Below, in pieces: positions 36,714-46,826 of a stretch of 64,000 nt of DNA. The notes under the pieces were generated by a model. The model made no database searches and was not told the DNA's origin. It saw nothing but the letters and a program-made list of their open reading frames with translations. The translations under genes and the position numbers were made by a program. How positions within the stretch are numbered: the first letter of the stretch is position 1; every line of letters begins with the position of its first letter. The stretch is taken from assembly GCA_958496175.1 (NCBI GenBank), contig OY292278.1:40610001-40674000 (forward strand). The letters run 5' to 3'. This stretch comes from Sisyra terminalis. Taxonomy: Eukaryota; Arthropoda; Insecta; Neuroptera; Sisyridae.

Positions 36714-37036
36714 TTAGTTATAAGGGTTCTTTGAACAAGATGGACAGCATTTGAAAACCAAATCTGCATTCTTTCTGAACTCGCCTGGCTTACAGACGAC
36801 ATCAGGACAACTTCCTTCACAAATTCTGGCACAAATCTTATTCTTGTTACATTGAAGATTTACTTCGCATTGGCGGTCAGCACATGATTGTCCAATAACT
36901 GTTAAAATAGAATAGTACAATAAGATAAAATGTTGAAGAATTTTAAACTATAAAGTTACTTACTCGCTGTTTGGGCGTTGGTGTATTCAATGTAGACAAG
37001 TGCTACAATCACAATGCAGAATAGTGAGAATTTCAT
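36714..37036 (-). CDS. CRP6, secreted ten-cysteine peptide
   Basis: Exons 36964-37036 and 36714-36898, phase-1 intron 65 bases (GCGA/GTAAGT, TAACAG). The 85-residue product starts MKFSLFCIVIVALVYIEY; predicted cut after NA gives a mature N-terminal Gln. Domain IGQSC to CCPSC with x3 between C5 and C6 and x4 between C6 and C7; tail SKNPYN. It is the mirror copy of CRP8 and differs by one visible residue after the last Cys (Ser for Arg). The full intron and promoter are shared, so the pair is young or kept alike by gene conversion between palindrome arms. Confidence 0.9.
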
Positions 37037-37130
37037 TTTTGTTAAATGTTTCAACAAGTTGTGGTACTTCAGAGAAAAGAAAAACTTTAGCAGTTTCCTA
37101 ACAGTATGAATTGTTAATTATTTTAACAAC

Positions 37131-37164
37131 ATATTTATACTTGCTTGTAGCAGGAAGTAAGGTG
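37131..37164 (-). promoter_or_regulatory. CRP6 core promoter
   Basis: TATAAATATGTT about 103 bases before the ATG, preceded by CTTCCTGCTACAAGC; the GATATGAG word has changed to CTACAAGC, as in CRP8. Confidence 0.55.
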
Positions 37165-37664
37165 TAAATTTTTACCCTCTAGATTATACAGACTATATTT
37201 TAAGTAATTATTTTTGTTATTTCAACAATCATCAAATCAACAAAAAATTCATCATGTGCTAAGTGGGTATAATAAATAATAATATAGAAGAATGTTTCTT
37301 GCATGGATTAATATTTTTCGATAATATTAAATGGTGCTACAAAGTAAACAAATTAAAAATGCATGGAAAACTGTAATACGTTTGGGTAATTTTTAAATTT
37401 ATATTTTTGCTTGTTATCCATCCATAAATTTTTGAAAATGACGTTAAAAATTTTTGTAAACAATTAATAAACCAATTTAAAACATCTAATTGTCTATGGA
37501 ACAAAATTTAATGTTAAAACTTCAAAAACCATCCCCATTTTGCAATTTTTTTTTTTGATATAAGTATTTTCAAAAAACAACAAATTTATTTTCAAAAATT
37601 TTTATTTACTATTTGATTTTCTTAATACATTCGAATGAGTATAGGTAAAATTCAAAATAATTAA

Positions 37665-37773
37665 TTCTTAATCGGAATTGTTACTCAATATGGGCAGTAT
37701 TTGAAAACCAAAACTGAGTTCTTTTGATTTGGCCTGGTCGACAGACGATGGCAGGAAAATTCTTCCAGCACAA
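37665..37773 (-). pseudogene. Truncated relic of CRP7 exon 2
   Basis: Matches the last third of CRP7 from CAGR to the end on the minus strand. A one-base loss shifts the frame after CAGRIF, the CC pair is disrupted (TACTGCC for TGCTGCC), and everything 5' of it is missing at the inverted-repeat border. Confidence 0.8.
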
Positions 37774-38385
37774 TTGATCTCGATTATATTACTAATAGCT
37801 GTATTAAAATCGCAACCAGAACTAGAAAAAACTTCAGTTTCTCCATCTGTGCTTCGTAAAAGTCTGTAAAAGCTTTGGGGTTTTTCTAAGTTCTAACTGC
37901 CATTTGGCTGCTAATAAAGTTACAATAATAAGTTTAATAAAGCTACAATAAAGTTTTTACTCTTATAATCACTTTGAAACTTTACATGTTTACCTACAAA
38001 TCTAAAAAGAATTTGGACTATAACATGGACTAGAATATTGGGACTATAATATTTTTATGTAATAATTTTTAAATATGTATCAACTTTGCTTAGAATTTAA
38101 AAAAAAATTAAACCGAAAACACTGATAAGGATTTGAAAACATTAAAAAGCATTTATTTTATTAAAAGTGAGTTTTATTATATTTTTTAATACAAGGGAGA
38201 AAAAAAAACGGTTATAAATTTACAATATATCACTTCATTTTGAACAAAAAACTATACTGTTATTTGGAATAATAAAGAAATAAGAATTATTTAATGTTTT
38301 TATAATAGATATATATGATTTAATCATTTTGTTATTTTTCATTTCACAAACTTATAAATAATTTTTATATTACCTGCAGTTTTTA
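37774..38385. other. Centre of the inverted repeat
   Basis: Unique spacer between the arms. From about 38,000 it matches the upstream flank of CRP10 (about 44,950 onward), so it belongs to the CRP7-type gene. Confidence 0.5.
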
Positions 38386-38414
38386 ACTTGATATGAATTC
38401 ATATAAAAAGAACC
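38386..38414 (+). promoter_or_regulatory. CRP7 core promoter
   Basis: CTTGATATGAATTC then ATATAAAAAGAACC; TATA box about 81 bases before the ATG, shorter than the 94-108 of the other genes and shared only with CRP10. Confidence 0.6.
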
Positions 38415-38483
38415 AAAAAATGCCAAAGATTCAAAGTTTTCTAGAACCTGAAATATATTTTGAAGAAGCTTATCCCTGCAACA

Positions 38484-38828
38484 ATGAAATTCTTGGTATT
38501 ATTATTTGTGTTTATAGCACTTGTCTTCATTGAAACCAATGCCCAAACGACAAGGCCACCCCAAAGTGAGTCATAAATTAATACAAACATTTATTCTACT
38601 GATATTTGCTAACAAATTCTTATTTATTTTCTTAAAGCAATTGGAGAATCTTGCCGGCAATATCGTTGTGATCCAAAACTGTTTTGTAACAGAAATAAGA
38701 TTTGCGCCAAAATATGTGCTGGAAGAACTTGTCCTGCCGTCGTTTGTAGACCAGGCCAAATCAAGAAGAACCCAGATTTGGTTTTCAAATGCTGCCCATA
38801 TTGTGTAACAATTCCGATTAGGAAATAA
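38484..38828 (+). CDS. CRP7, secreted ten-cysteine peptide
   Basis: Exons 38484-38565 and 38638-38828, phase-1 intron of 72 bases (CAAA/GTGAGT, TAAAG). The 90-residue product begins MKFLVLLFVFIALVFIET, mature N-terminus likely QTTRPPQ, a Pro-rich lead absent from most relatives. Domain TIGESC to CCPYC, x4 gaps on both sides of C6; strongly basic (about +11). The stop overlaps an AATAAA polyadenylation word. CRP10 is its close relative and a relic lies mirrored at 37,665. Several out-of-frame readings across exon 2 are shadows. Confidence 0.9.
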
Positions 38829-39295
38829 ATATTTTGAGTTTTACCTATACTTATTTGTATGTATTTAAACAATCAAATGGTAATTAAAATGTTTTGAAAA
38901 TAAATTTGCTGTTGTTTTTTTTTGTAAAATATTGGGGAAAAATAACATAGGGATGCTTTTTTGGACTTTTAACATAGGCATTTTGTTCAATTGTCAATTA
39001 AACGTTTTTAATTGGTTTATTAATCGTTAATAAAAAATTTTAACGTCATTTTCAAAAATTTATGGTTGGATAACAAACAAAAATATAAATTTCAAAATTA
39101 CCCAACGTATTACAGTTTTCCATGAATTTTTAATTTGTTGACTTTGAAAAATACTAATCCATACAAGAGACTCTCTTCTATATTATTATTTATTAACCCA
39201 CTTAATACATGGTGAATTTTTTGTTGATTGTTAAAATAACAAAAATAATTGCTTAAAATATAGTCTGTATAATCTAGAGGGTAAAAAATTTACAC

Positions 39296-39325
39296 CACAT
39301 TTCCTGCTGTAAGCGAGTATAAATA
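39296..39325 (+). promoter_or_regulatory. CRP8 core promoter
   Basis: CACATTTCCTGCTGTAAGC then GAGTATAAATATG, TATA box about 103 bases before the ATG; mirror of the CRP6 promoter. Confidence 0.55.
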
Positions 39326-39420
39326 TGTTGTGAAAATAATTAACAATTCATACTGTTAGGAAACTGCTAAAGTTTTTCTTTTCTCTGAAGTACCACAACT
39401 TGTTGAAACATTTAACAAAA

Positions 39421-39743
39421 ATGAAATTCTCACTATTCTGCATTGTGATTGTAGCACTTGTCTACATTGAATACACCAACGCCCAAACAGCGAGTAAGTA
39501 GTTTTGTAATATTAAATTCTTCAACAATTTATTATATTGTTCTATTCTATTTTAACAGTTATTGGACAATCATGTGCTGACCGTCAATGCGAAGTAAATC
39601 TTCAATGTAACAAGAATAAGATTTGTGCCAGAATTTGTGAAGGAAGTTGTCCTGATGTCGTCTGTAAGCCAGGCGAATTCCGAAAGAATGCAGATTTGGT
39701 TTTCAAATGCTGTCCATCTTGTCGAAAGAACCCTTATAACTAA
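39421..39743 (+). CDS. CRP8, mirror copy of CRP6
   Basis: Exons 39421-39493 and 39559-39743, intron 65 bases, same splice sites as CRP6. The 85-residue product has the same signal peptide (MKFSLFCIVIVALVYIEY) and the same ten-cysteine domain; the only residue change I see is Arg in CCPSCRKN against Ser in CRP6. Net charge only about +3, low for the cluster. An AACAATAAA polyadenylation word lies about 50 bases past the stop. It follows CRP7 in the same direction, 592 bases downstream, an order repeated by CRP10 and the dead gene at 46,314. Confidence 0.9.
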
Positions 39744-39934
39744 ACCTACTTGCATACATTCAGAAAGTCAAATTGTAATCGAAACTTTTGAACAATAAAT
39801 TTTAATGCAAAATTGAATCGGTCATTATCTTCTTGTAAAATAAAAAAATAATGATCATTAAGAGAACTACTTTCAATAGAAAACAGTGAGAACTTATAAT
39901 TATTCATGAGAAATTATAAGTTTTGTTTTACTCT

Positions 39935-40205
39935 ATTCTTGGTCTTCTGAGCTTTAATTCTGGATAAAGGTCTCTTCCATTTATTTCTATTCCTCCTGAT
40001 CTAGAACTGTTTGGAATTAGTTTCTGCCAGTTTCACCTTCACCAAATCGTTGGTCTATTTCTATCGTGATTTCTCTTTTAATCTTTTGTAAGGTCGCAGC
40101 CTGGAAAATTTCAGTTCCATTGTCCATTGATCGTTTGTTCAGGATCATGCTCTACCCTTTGCCATTTTTGAAAGTCCTCCTCTTGTTGTTCAATTACGGA
40201 AAATC
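39935..40205 (-). pseudogene. Coding-like fragment of unknown family, copy 2
   Basis: Minus strand reads IFQAATLQKIKREITIEIDQ then RFGEGETGRN, with stops after it. It is slightly better kept than the copy at 36,271. The repeated RFGEGxTG words show a once coding frame, but no family is recognised. Confidence 0.4.
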
Positions 40206-40270
40206 AATATTTTGATTGTTTCATTAATCTTTTACCAAATATTTGAGATTATTTCCCAAATTTTTGGAGT

Positions 40271-42235
40271 TATAATGGAGAAAATATTAAAATAAGCTAC
40301 TAAGTCATAGTTTTCTCGTAAATTTTCAATCTCTATGTATGTTTTCTCTTTAAACAGATTGCTATAAAAGGGTTACAGTTTTCCGAAAAAAGACCCCAAA
40401 TAAAGAAATGTAAAGAGAGATGTCAAAATATCCATGTTAAAACCCAAAAATTGGGAAGATACACGGAATATTGTTGGTTAATAATTAATGATGGTGCAAA
40501 ACATAGTTTCATTGAAAATTTTATTAATTCTTGTCTTGTAACTAGGAGTACATTGAAACAACAGTAAGACGACTGGCCAAAATAGTTTACACAACAAGCC
40601 CATAAATATATATACGAGTTTTATAGAGTTAATTTTTAAAGAGGAACAGTTTCGGCTAATAGTTCTTTAAGATCTAGGTTTTCGATACACATTTCGTTGC
40701 ATCCTTTATATTTCATTGTAGCTACTGTCTCCGGAATTCCCAGTTCCAACATTACATTATTCGAAGGATCCTTAAAAACACAAAAAATGCAATGTTTTTC
40801 TACGAATTTTTGCAAAAAAATTTACCCTTTGAAAAGTTGTGATCTACATTTTTTTTTTTTAATATTTATTCTATTTCTTTAGTGTTCGGTTTTTATAAAT
40901 TACAATATTTGTGAAATGTCAAAATAGAGCATTTTCTTTAAATGGCTTTTTCCGGGAAAATTTAAAAGTTATGAAGATCTTTCTTTTAGAACTCTCGGAC
41001 GACTACTTTATGAAGCAAAAAGAAAATTAAAATTTCTATATTTGGAAAATGACCCAAATCGAGCTATTCAAATGGCTATTTCCAGGATAATATTAGTGGT
41101 ATAGAAATTTTTCTTTTGAAATTCTCGAACGACAGATAAACACCAATTAATGATGCAAAAAATCGAAATTTTAATATTATAGATAAGCTCTAAACGTCAA
41201 TCATTACATACGCTTTCTTGGAAAACATACGAGGAACAAAATTTTTTTCCAGAACTTTTGAACGACAAAAAACACCAAAATATTCCGTAATTATTTTATC
41301 AAAATTTCAAAAATGTAGTGCTAACTAGATGAATGTAAAGTCAATATACCTAACAAAATTTATTCAAACTCTGGAAACTTAGCAAAATAAGTAAATTTTC
41401 TTGTCCGTTTATATAAACTTTTGTAGATTAGTTGAGCTCAATTATTCTTGTCAATTTTGGTAACGACTTATTAAACTTTTTTGTTATTTTTATTTTCTAA
41501 AGTTACAAAGTTACTAATTTACAAAGTTATTTCAAAAATAAAAGCCCTTTTTGCTTTTACACAATTAAATGTGTGAAAGATTATTCGAATCTGGTACTTG
41601 ATTCATTGAAACTGGAATTATCATGTTTTTGGATTACTTGCTCCCCCAAATTTTACTATCTACTACATTTCCTATACATATTTACATTCTAAAGTAAATT
41701 AATAGATTTTTGAAGAAAATATCTTTGGTTCGACTTTTCGTCGGGGTAGTTTTACGAAACGTATTGATGTAAAAATACTACTTTCAGATAATTAGCTAGA
41801 AAATAATTATAATAAATAAAATAAAATAAAAATTATTGCTCTTATAATATATACTCAAATACTTTTGTTTACAATTTGTTTTTAATTTTTAGTGTGATGT
41901 ACCTTGCATAAGCCATCCAAGCAGCGTCTGTAGATTCTGATCTAGGATAGAGGTTAGTTTACGATATTGTAGTTGTTTATTTGAATTGGGGAAAAATAGA
42001 AAGCAATTCTTAAAAAAAAACCGAATATTGTACCTGATTTTAGTTTGTTATAAGACCATATGTCTTATTTTTTTATGTTTGTATTTTCTGTATTTGTGGA
42101 GTAGGGCATCGAGGGTGTAGTCATTGATGCTTCTAATTATTTGACAAGGGCCACTTTTGCAATTTGTGTAGGATTTCCGCGACAAAGTAGGATATATAAA
42201 TCTAGCAGGATATATAAATCTAGCAGTAGTATCTT
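40271..42235. other. Spacer with a diverged threefold repeat
   Basis: No gene. Three diverged units start near 40,939, 41,070 and 41,210, each with a GGCTATTTCC-like start and a TTTTGAAATTCTCGAACGAC-like end, about 135-140 bases apart. The frame at 40697-40882 has no motif. Confidence 0.45.
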
Positions 42236-42775
42236 TTATTCCTCATGTAGATCGTGTACCTTGTATTTAGCTGGGTAGTTTTCCTGCATTCTTAGTAATT
42301 TGTTTTGGACTCTTTCTATTGTCAGATACTTGGTTTTGCTTACTGAAGTCCAGACTGGACATGCATATATTAGCACTGATCTGAGCACTGTTTTATAAAA
42401 TATTAATTTATTGCTGGTAGACAGCCTTGATTGTCTATTTAGCAATGGATATAAGATGTTAGTTCGGGCCATTAATTTATTTGTAGATAGTTTGATATGT
42501 TCAGCAAAGTTGGGTCTGGAATCCAGTCGCATCCCCAAGTATCTATCTGTTTTTGCCCATTCTATATTTTTCCCATTTACTAATATCTTTTTATGCTTGT
42601 TGGATCTTCTTCTAGCTATAGGAATAGGATAGCTTCAGTTTTGTTATCATTGGCCTTTATTTTTGATTTTTTAAAAAAATTCATTATTCTTTTCAAGGCC
42701 TTGGTTAATCTGTTGGCCACTGTATCAGCTCTTCAAGAGGATGCAAAAATTGCTGTATCGTCAGCATATAGGAAT
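42236..42775 (-). pseudogene. Jockey-type reverse transcriptase, C-terminal half
   Basis: Minus strand starts with LYADDTAIFASS, the catalytic YADD box, at about 42,757, then a stop, ADTVANRLTKALKRIMNFFK, further stops, and from 42,538 a clean stretch GMRLDSRPNFAEHIKLSTNK through ACPVWTSVSKTKY (thumb) to the end. Only the last 540 bases of a LINE remain. Intergenic junk between CRP8 and CRP9. Confidence 0.85.
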
Positions 42776-43325
42776 TAAAAATAATTAATTTTAACGCTGA
42801 AAAATAGAAAAAAAAGTATTTTTTCTGTCCCTGTATATAAGCTTAAATCTCCACAAAGTAGGTCCTTAGTTCATTTTTTATCTTCTCCTATGTACATAGT
42901 GATATATGGCAAAACATATTTCAAAATTACCTGGCTATATTCAAGATCCTAGAGATTCGAAAGAGGTAATCAAAAGTAAAGCAGAAAACAATAGCGAAAT
43001 CATTAATTTTTAATACAATAAAACGAAATTTTTCTTGATTTTTTTTTCTGACAATGCAAGAGGATTGACAATTGAGCACACTATGATGAAAGGAATGAGT
43101 ATTAAAGGAAGTTCAATTTAACGTGGTGACATTGAAAGACAAAAAAATTGTATTAGAAGAGTTATTTGTATATTTCATATAAAATATAACATCAAATTAT
43201 GTAATATAAAAGAATAATATAACCATTTCGCAATCATGTAAGTAACATATTTACTTTGTATTTTTTAGGATACATGTTCTTAAAATCATTGGTTTAAAGC
43301 ATAAGTTGTAAAGTTTACATTCGTT
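42776..43325. other. Spacer and CRP9 3' flank
   Basis: No gene. From about 43,190 the sequence matches the 3' flanks of CRP4 and its dead copy (AATATAAAAGAATAATAT, AGGATACATGTTCTTAAA). Confidence 0.5.
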
Positions 43326-43646
43326 TTAATTCTTTGATACACAGTGTGGGCAACAACTGTAAACCATATCTGCAGATTTAATAACTTGGTTTGGTTTGCA
43401 ACGAATACGGGGGCATCTTTGAGCACAATTTTTTGCACAAATCCTACTCTTGTTACAATGAAGGTTTGATGCGCATTTACGTTGATTACATCCTTGTCCC
43501 ACTCCTGTAACAACAACGTAATAAAATAGCAAAAAATCTCATAATTTCCAATTTAAAAATTACTTACCTACTCCATCACCTTGCGCATCGGTGAATTTAA
43601 TGAAGACAAGTGCAAGTACCACAAATAAGAATAGGGAGAATTTCAT
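43326..43646 (-). CDS. CRP9, secreted ten-cysteine peptide, basic
   Basis: Exons 43568-43646 and 43326-43504, phase-1 intron 63 bases (GTAG/GTAAGT, TTACAG). The 85-residue product starts MKFSLFLFVVLALVFIKF, then TDAQGDGVG and the domain GQGC to CCPHC, with x3 between C5 and C6. Net charge about +10. It is the only minus-strand gene between CRP6 and CRP13 and belongs with CRP4 by its promoter, 3' flank and C-terminal half (CPRIRCKPNQ against CPRLHCKPNQ). It probably arrived by inversion or transposed duplication of a CRP4-type gene. Confidence 0.9.
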
Positions 43647-43735
43647 TGTTAACAATTTCAAAAAAAATTTTGGAGCACAGAAAAATGAAGTTTGAATACT
43701 TCAAAAGTGTATGAGTTGCTGATTATTAGCTCAAT

Positions 43736-43768
43736 GCTTTTATACTTAGTATATCAGATAAAATATGA
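43736..43768 (-). promoter_or_regulatory. CRP9 core promoter
   Basis: Minus strand: ATTTTATCTGATATACTAAG then TATAAAAGC, TATA box about 97 bases before the ATG. Two overlapping GATA-type words (TTATCT, TGATAT) are present. Confidence 0.6.
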
Positions 43769-44188
43769 TGAATTATTTATCTTCTTGGTTTTATTGCAAT
43801 TTTTTTATATCTAAGAAATAAAAAAAAGAGAGCTTTTCAAAATTTCAACTATATAACTTTTTATTTTGTTTCTTTTCTTGAGATTATAATGTAATTTAAT
43901 TATTTATGTTTTTAAGGTCATATATGTTTATTTTTATTTTTGTGTTTTGAACAACTTGAAACAAATGATTATTGTTTTCCAAAAAAGAGACTCCCAATAA
44001 AAACCTCAAAAGAGAGATCACAAAATACTAAAGTTAAAAATAAAGAGTTGGGAAGATCCATGGAAGGCTGCTAATTAAAAGTTAATGATGGTACAAACTT
44101 CAAACGCCAGTTTATTGCCATGTAACATCTTTGAAACCACATACCACTAGCTGGTCAAATAATAACCACACAATAAAACCATCAATTT

Positions 44189-44360
44189 AGCCTATTGGTG
44201 GCCGAGTGGTCTAGGTGACCGCTGCATAACTGATAGGTGTTAGGTTCGATTGTCATAGTGAGCAAACTTTCTCAATATTTTTCGATTTATTGATTTTTGT
44301 TAACCCTTAAATCGTTAAAGGTCTTAGTAGTTTTTAAACGACTTTAAATAATTATCATAA
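44189..44360 (+). repeat. tRNA-derived SINE, best copy
   Basis: Starts GCCTATTGGTGGCCGAGTGG (box A), then GTGTTAGGTTCGATTGTC (box B close to GGTTCGANTC), then the body TTAACCCTTAAATCGTTAAA and a tail GACTTTAAATAATTATCAT. The tRNA-like head is not a complete cloverleaf and lacks a proper acceptor, so it is a SINE and not a tRNA gene. The source tRNA is probably of the Leu/Ser class. Confidence 0.75.
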
Positions 44361-45337
44361 AAAATAATAAAACCTTCAATGTAAGAGTTTCAGAGATCTA
44401 CTATCTCAAGGTGAAAAAATTGCATGCTAATTTAGATGGTTACTGGTTAAAAGTTAAAGATTTAGATCCACTGAAAATTTATCATGTAAATTAATTAAAA
44501 CAGCAGGAAAATCACAGATTAAGTAATCAATGACCTCAGAAAATAACCATCAATATAGGAGTTTCAAAATTTTAATTATTAAAGAGACAAGTTTCATCCA
44601 TTTGCTTTTTTTTAGATCCAATTTTCTGCTCCAAATATTGTTCTTGGTTCCAATATTGTAGTAAATAGATTTTTTTGACGAAAGAATGAAATAAATCCTT
44701 ATTATTAAAATCTGGTAAAATTTCGGGATACCATTATTGATTCAATTTAGAAAAAAGACGGGAATCCTTTATAAATATAAATATATTATGTCTCAGTTTC
44801 TCATTTTTACCAACAAAGAATGATTTTTTTGTTAAAAATTGGCAAAAAATTGTCAAACTTTTAAATTAATAAATTATTAATTGATGCCTACAATTTGACC
44901 TGTAATATACCATTATTATTTACATTATAATTTTGGTTAGACTAAGGACTAAACTAAGGACCAGAAAAAATGATATCGGAAAAAAGCATTTTTACTTAAT
45001 ACTTTTACTTTTTACATAATTTAGACTTGATAATATTTCAAAAAAAGTTTTAACTTTGCCTTGTTTTTTTTTAAAGATATAAGACCGAAAACAATGATAA
45101 GTCTTTTATTACATTAAAAAACTTTTATTGTTTGCATCTACGTGACAAAAAAAGGGTTTATAAATTTACAACGTATGATTAAACTTTGAACAGAAACTAA
45201 ACTGATACTCGAAGTAACAAAGAAATATGAATTATTTAATATTTTTATAACACTGATTTAATATTTTATCATTTATGTTATTTTTGACTCAACAACCAGA
45301 AAAATAATTTTTTAATCACCTGCATTAAAAGAATTTT
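44361..45337. other. CRP10 upstream flank
   Basis: No gene. From about 44,950 it is a diverged copy of the CRP7 upstream DNA (for example ACCGAAAACAATGATAAG against ACCGAAAACACTGATAAG). Confidence 0.5.
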
Positions 45338-45366
45338 ACTTGATATGATTTTATATAAAAAGAACC
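45338..45366 (+). promoter_or_regulatory. CRP10 core promoter
   Basis: CTTGATATGATTTTATATAA then AAAGAACC; TATA box about 81 bases before the ATG, nearly the same as in CRP7. Confidence 0.6.
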
Positions 45367-45435
45367 AAACAATGCCAATAATTTAAGATTCTCTGGACAT
45401 TGAAATATCTTTTGAAGAAGCTTAATTCTGCAACA

Positions 45436-45774
45436 ATGAAATTCTTGGTATTATTATTTGTGTTTATAACACTTGTTTTCATTGAAACCAATGCCCAAAC
45501 ACCAAGGCCACCCCAAAGTGAGTAATTAATTAATACAAACATTTGTTCTACTGATTTTTGCTAACAAATTCTTATTTATTTTGTTAAAGCAATTGGAGAA
45601 TCTTGCCGGCAACATCGTTGTGATCCAAAACTGTTCTGTAACAGAAATAAGATTTGCGCCAAAATATGTGCTGGAAGAATTTGTCCTGCCATCGTCTGTC
45701 GACCAGGCCAAATCAAGAGAAATCCAGATTTGGTTTTCAAATGCTGTCCATATTGTGAAACTCTTCCTGCTTAA
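45436..45774 (+). CDS. CRP10, close relative of CRP7
   Basis: Exons 45436-45517 and 45590-45774, phase-1 intron of 72 bases. The 88-residue product begins MKFLVLLFVFITLVFIET, then NAQTPRPPQ and the domain TIGESC to CCPYC. Inside the domain it differs from CRP7 at a handful of positions (His for Tyr before the second Cys, Ile for Thr near CAGR, Ile for Val). The C-terminus is different: ETLPA here, VTIPIRK in CRP7. That ending and the 3' flank are shared with the dead gene just downstream, which points to recombination between neighbours. Confidence 0.9.
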
Positions 45775-46188
45775 ATTATCAACCACAACCAATGTATTCA
45801 GAAAACTAAATTGAACTTATAATCTATTGAAAAATAAATCTGTCGTTTTTTTTTAAAATTATGACGAAAAATATTTTGCTTTATGGGGATGATTTTTCCG
45901 GAATATTTCACCCCCTGACAAGTATAAGATTTTGATAGTTAAATTTATCATTTTTACGAAATTTTTGAGTTAATTTCCTTGGTTTTCGGATCAAATACAA
46001 AAAAATATCAAAATAAGCTATCCTATAACAGTTTGTCCATGAATTTTTAAAACTTCCAAAAACTTATCAGCAATAAATAATCCGTAAAAGAGTTCCTAAT
46101 TAGAGATTTTTTGTTTTAAAGTGATGAAATTAAACACAATAATATAATTCCTGTATAATCCAGACTCTAAAGGATAAACTATAAACCA

Positions 46189-46220
46189 CCACATTTTCTG
46201 ATAACAGCAAGTATAAAAAT
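46189..46220 (+). promoter_or_regulatory. Promoter of the dead gene at 46.3 kb
   Basis: CACATTTTCTGATAACAGC then AAGTATAAAAAT, TATA box about 102 bases before the former ATG; still in good shape, so the gene died recently or the copy may still be transcribed. Confidence 0.55.
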
Positions 46221-46313
46221 GTTGTGATAATAAGCAACTTTGCATACTGTTAGGAACTTTCCAAGCATTGCTTTACTGTGAAGTTCTACAACTTGTGGAA
46301 ACCTTTAGCAACC

Positions 46314-46614
46314 ATAAAATTCTCACTACTCCTTTTTGTGATTGTAGCACTTTTCTGCATTGCATTCACCAATGCGGCAACTGCAGGTAAGTAATTATAA
46401 AATTTTAAATTCATTGATTTCAGCCTAATCAATAACTCTTTTATTAAAGGACTAGGACAATCATGTGCTGATCGCCAATGCGAACCAAATCTTTTCTGTA
46501 ACAGGAATCAGATTTGTTCTAAAACTGCTTATTATATGTAAACCAGGCGAATATAAAAAGAATTCAGATTTGATTTAAAAATTCTGTCCATATTGTGAAA
46601 CTCTTCCTGCTTAA
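46314..46614 (+). pseudogene. Dead CRP gene, chimeric 3' end
   Basis: Exon 1 (46314-46386) matches CRP8/CRP11 but the start codon is ATA. Splice sites are intact. Exon 2 (from 46450) reads GLGQSCADRQCEPNLFCNRN, then loses part of the middle and runs into a stop after TAYYM. A second frame contains CKPGEYKKNSDLI, a stop, KFCPYCETLPA, with the first of the CC pair changed to Phe. The ending and 3' flank are those of CRP10, so this is a CRP8-type 5' part joined to a CRP10-type 3' part. Confidence 0.85.
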
Positions 46615-46826
46615 ACTACTGTAATTAATGTATTCAGATAATTAAATTGAATTAAAAACCTATTGAAAAATAAATCTGTCGTTGTTTTTTTAAAGATATT
46701 ATGACGAAAAATATTTTGTTACATGGGGATGGTTATTAAAGAACTTTTGATTATAGACAATTACCTGTAAGATTAACATTGATAAGTATTTTATTTATTT
46801 CCGAGTCCCAATAAATTAATGGATAA

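Larger units (their letters stand above)
36250..37773. repeat. Left arm of a large inverted repeat
   Basis: Runs inverted to 38,706-40,270 at high identity over coding, promoter and spacer DNA. It contains CRP6 and a truncated CRP7 relic. The spacer between arms is about 0.93 kb and contains the first exon and promoter of CRP7, which the left arm lacks. Confidence 0.85.
38706..40270. repeat. Right arm of the large inverted repeat
   Basis: Mirror of 36,250-37,773; contains the end of CRP7, all of CRP8 and the coding-like fragment. Short stretches such as TTTATGGTTGGATAACAA and TAATCTAGAGGGTAAAAA have clear partners in the other arm. Confidence 0.85.

Noticed and set aside
38521..38872. Several overlapping open frames on both strands over CRP7, including a 95-residue one
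   Set aside because: All are out-of-frame shadows; the spliced frame with ten cysteines and a signal peptide explains the sequence.
44189..44270. Possible tRNA-Leu or tRNA-Ser gene
   Set aside because: Box A and box B are good but the cloverleaf is incomplete and the SINE body and tail follow; five other copies exist in the window.
45526..45814. Open frames across CRP10 in other frames
   Set aside because: Shadows of exon 2, as for CRP7.
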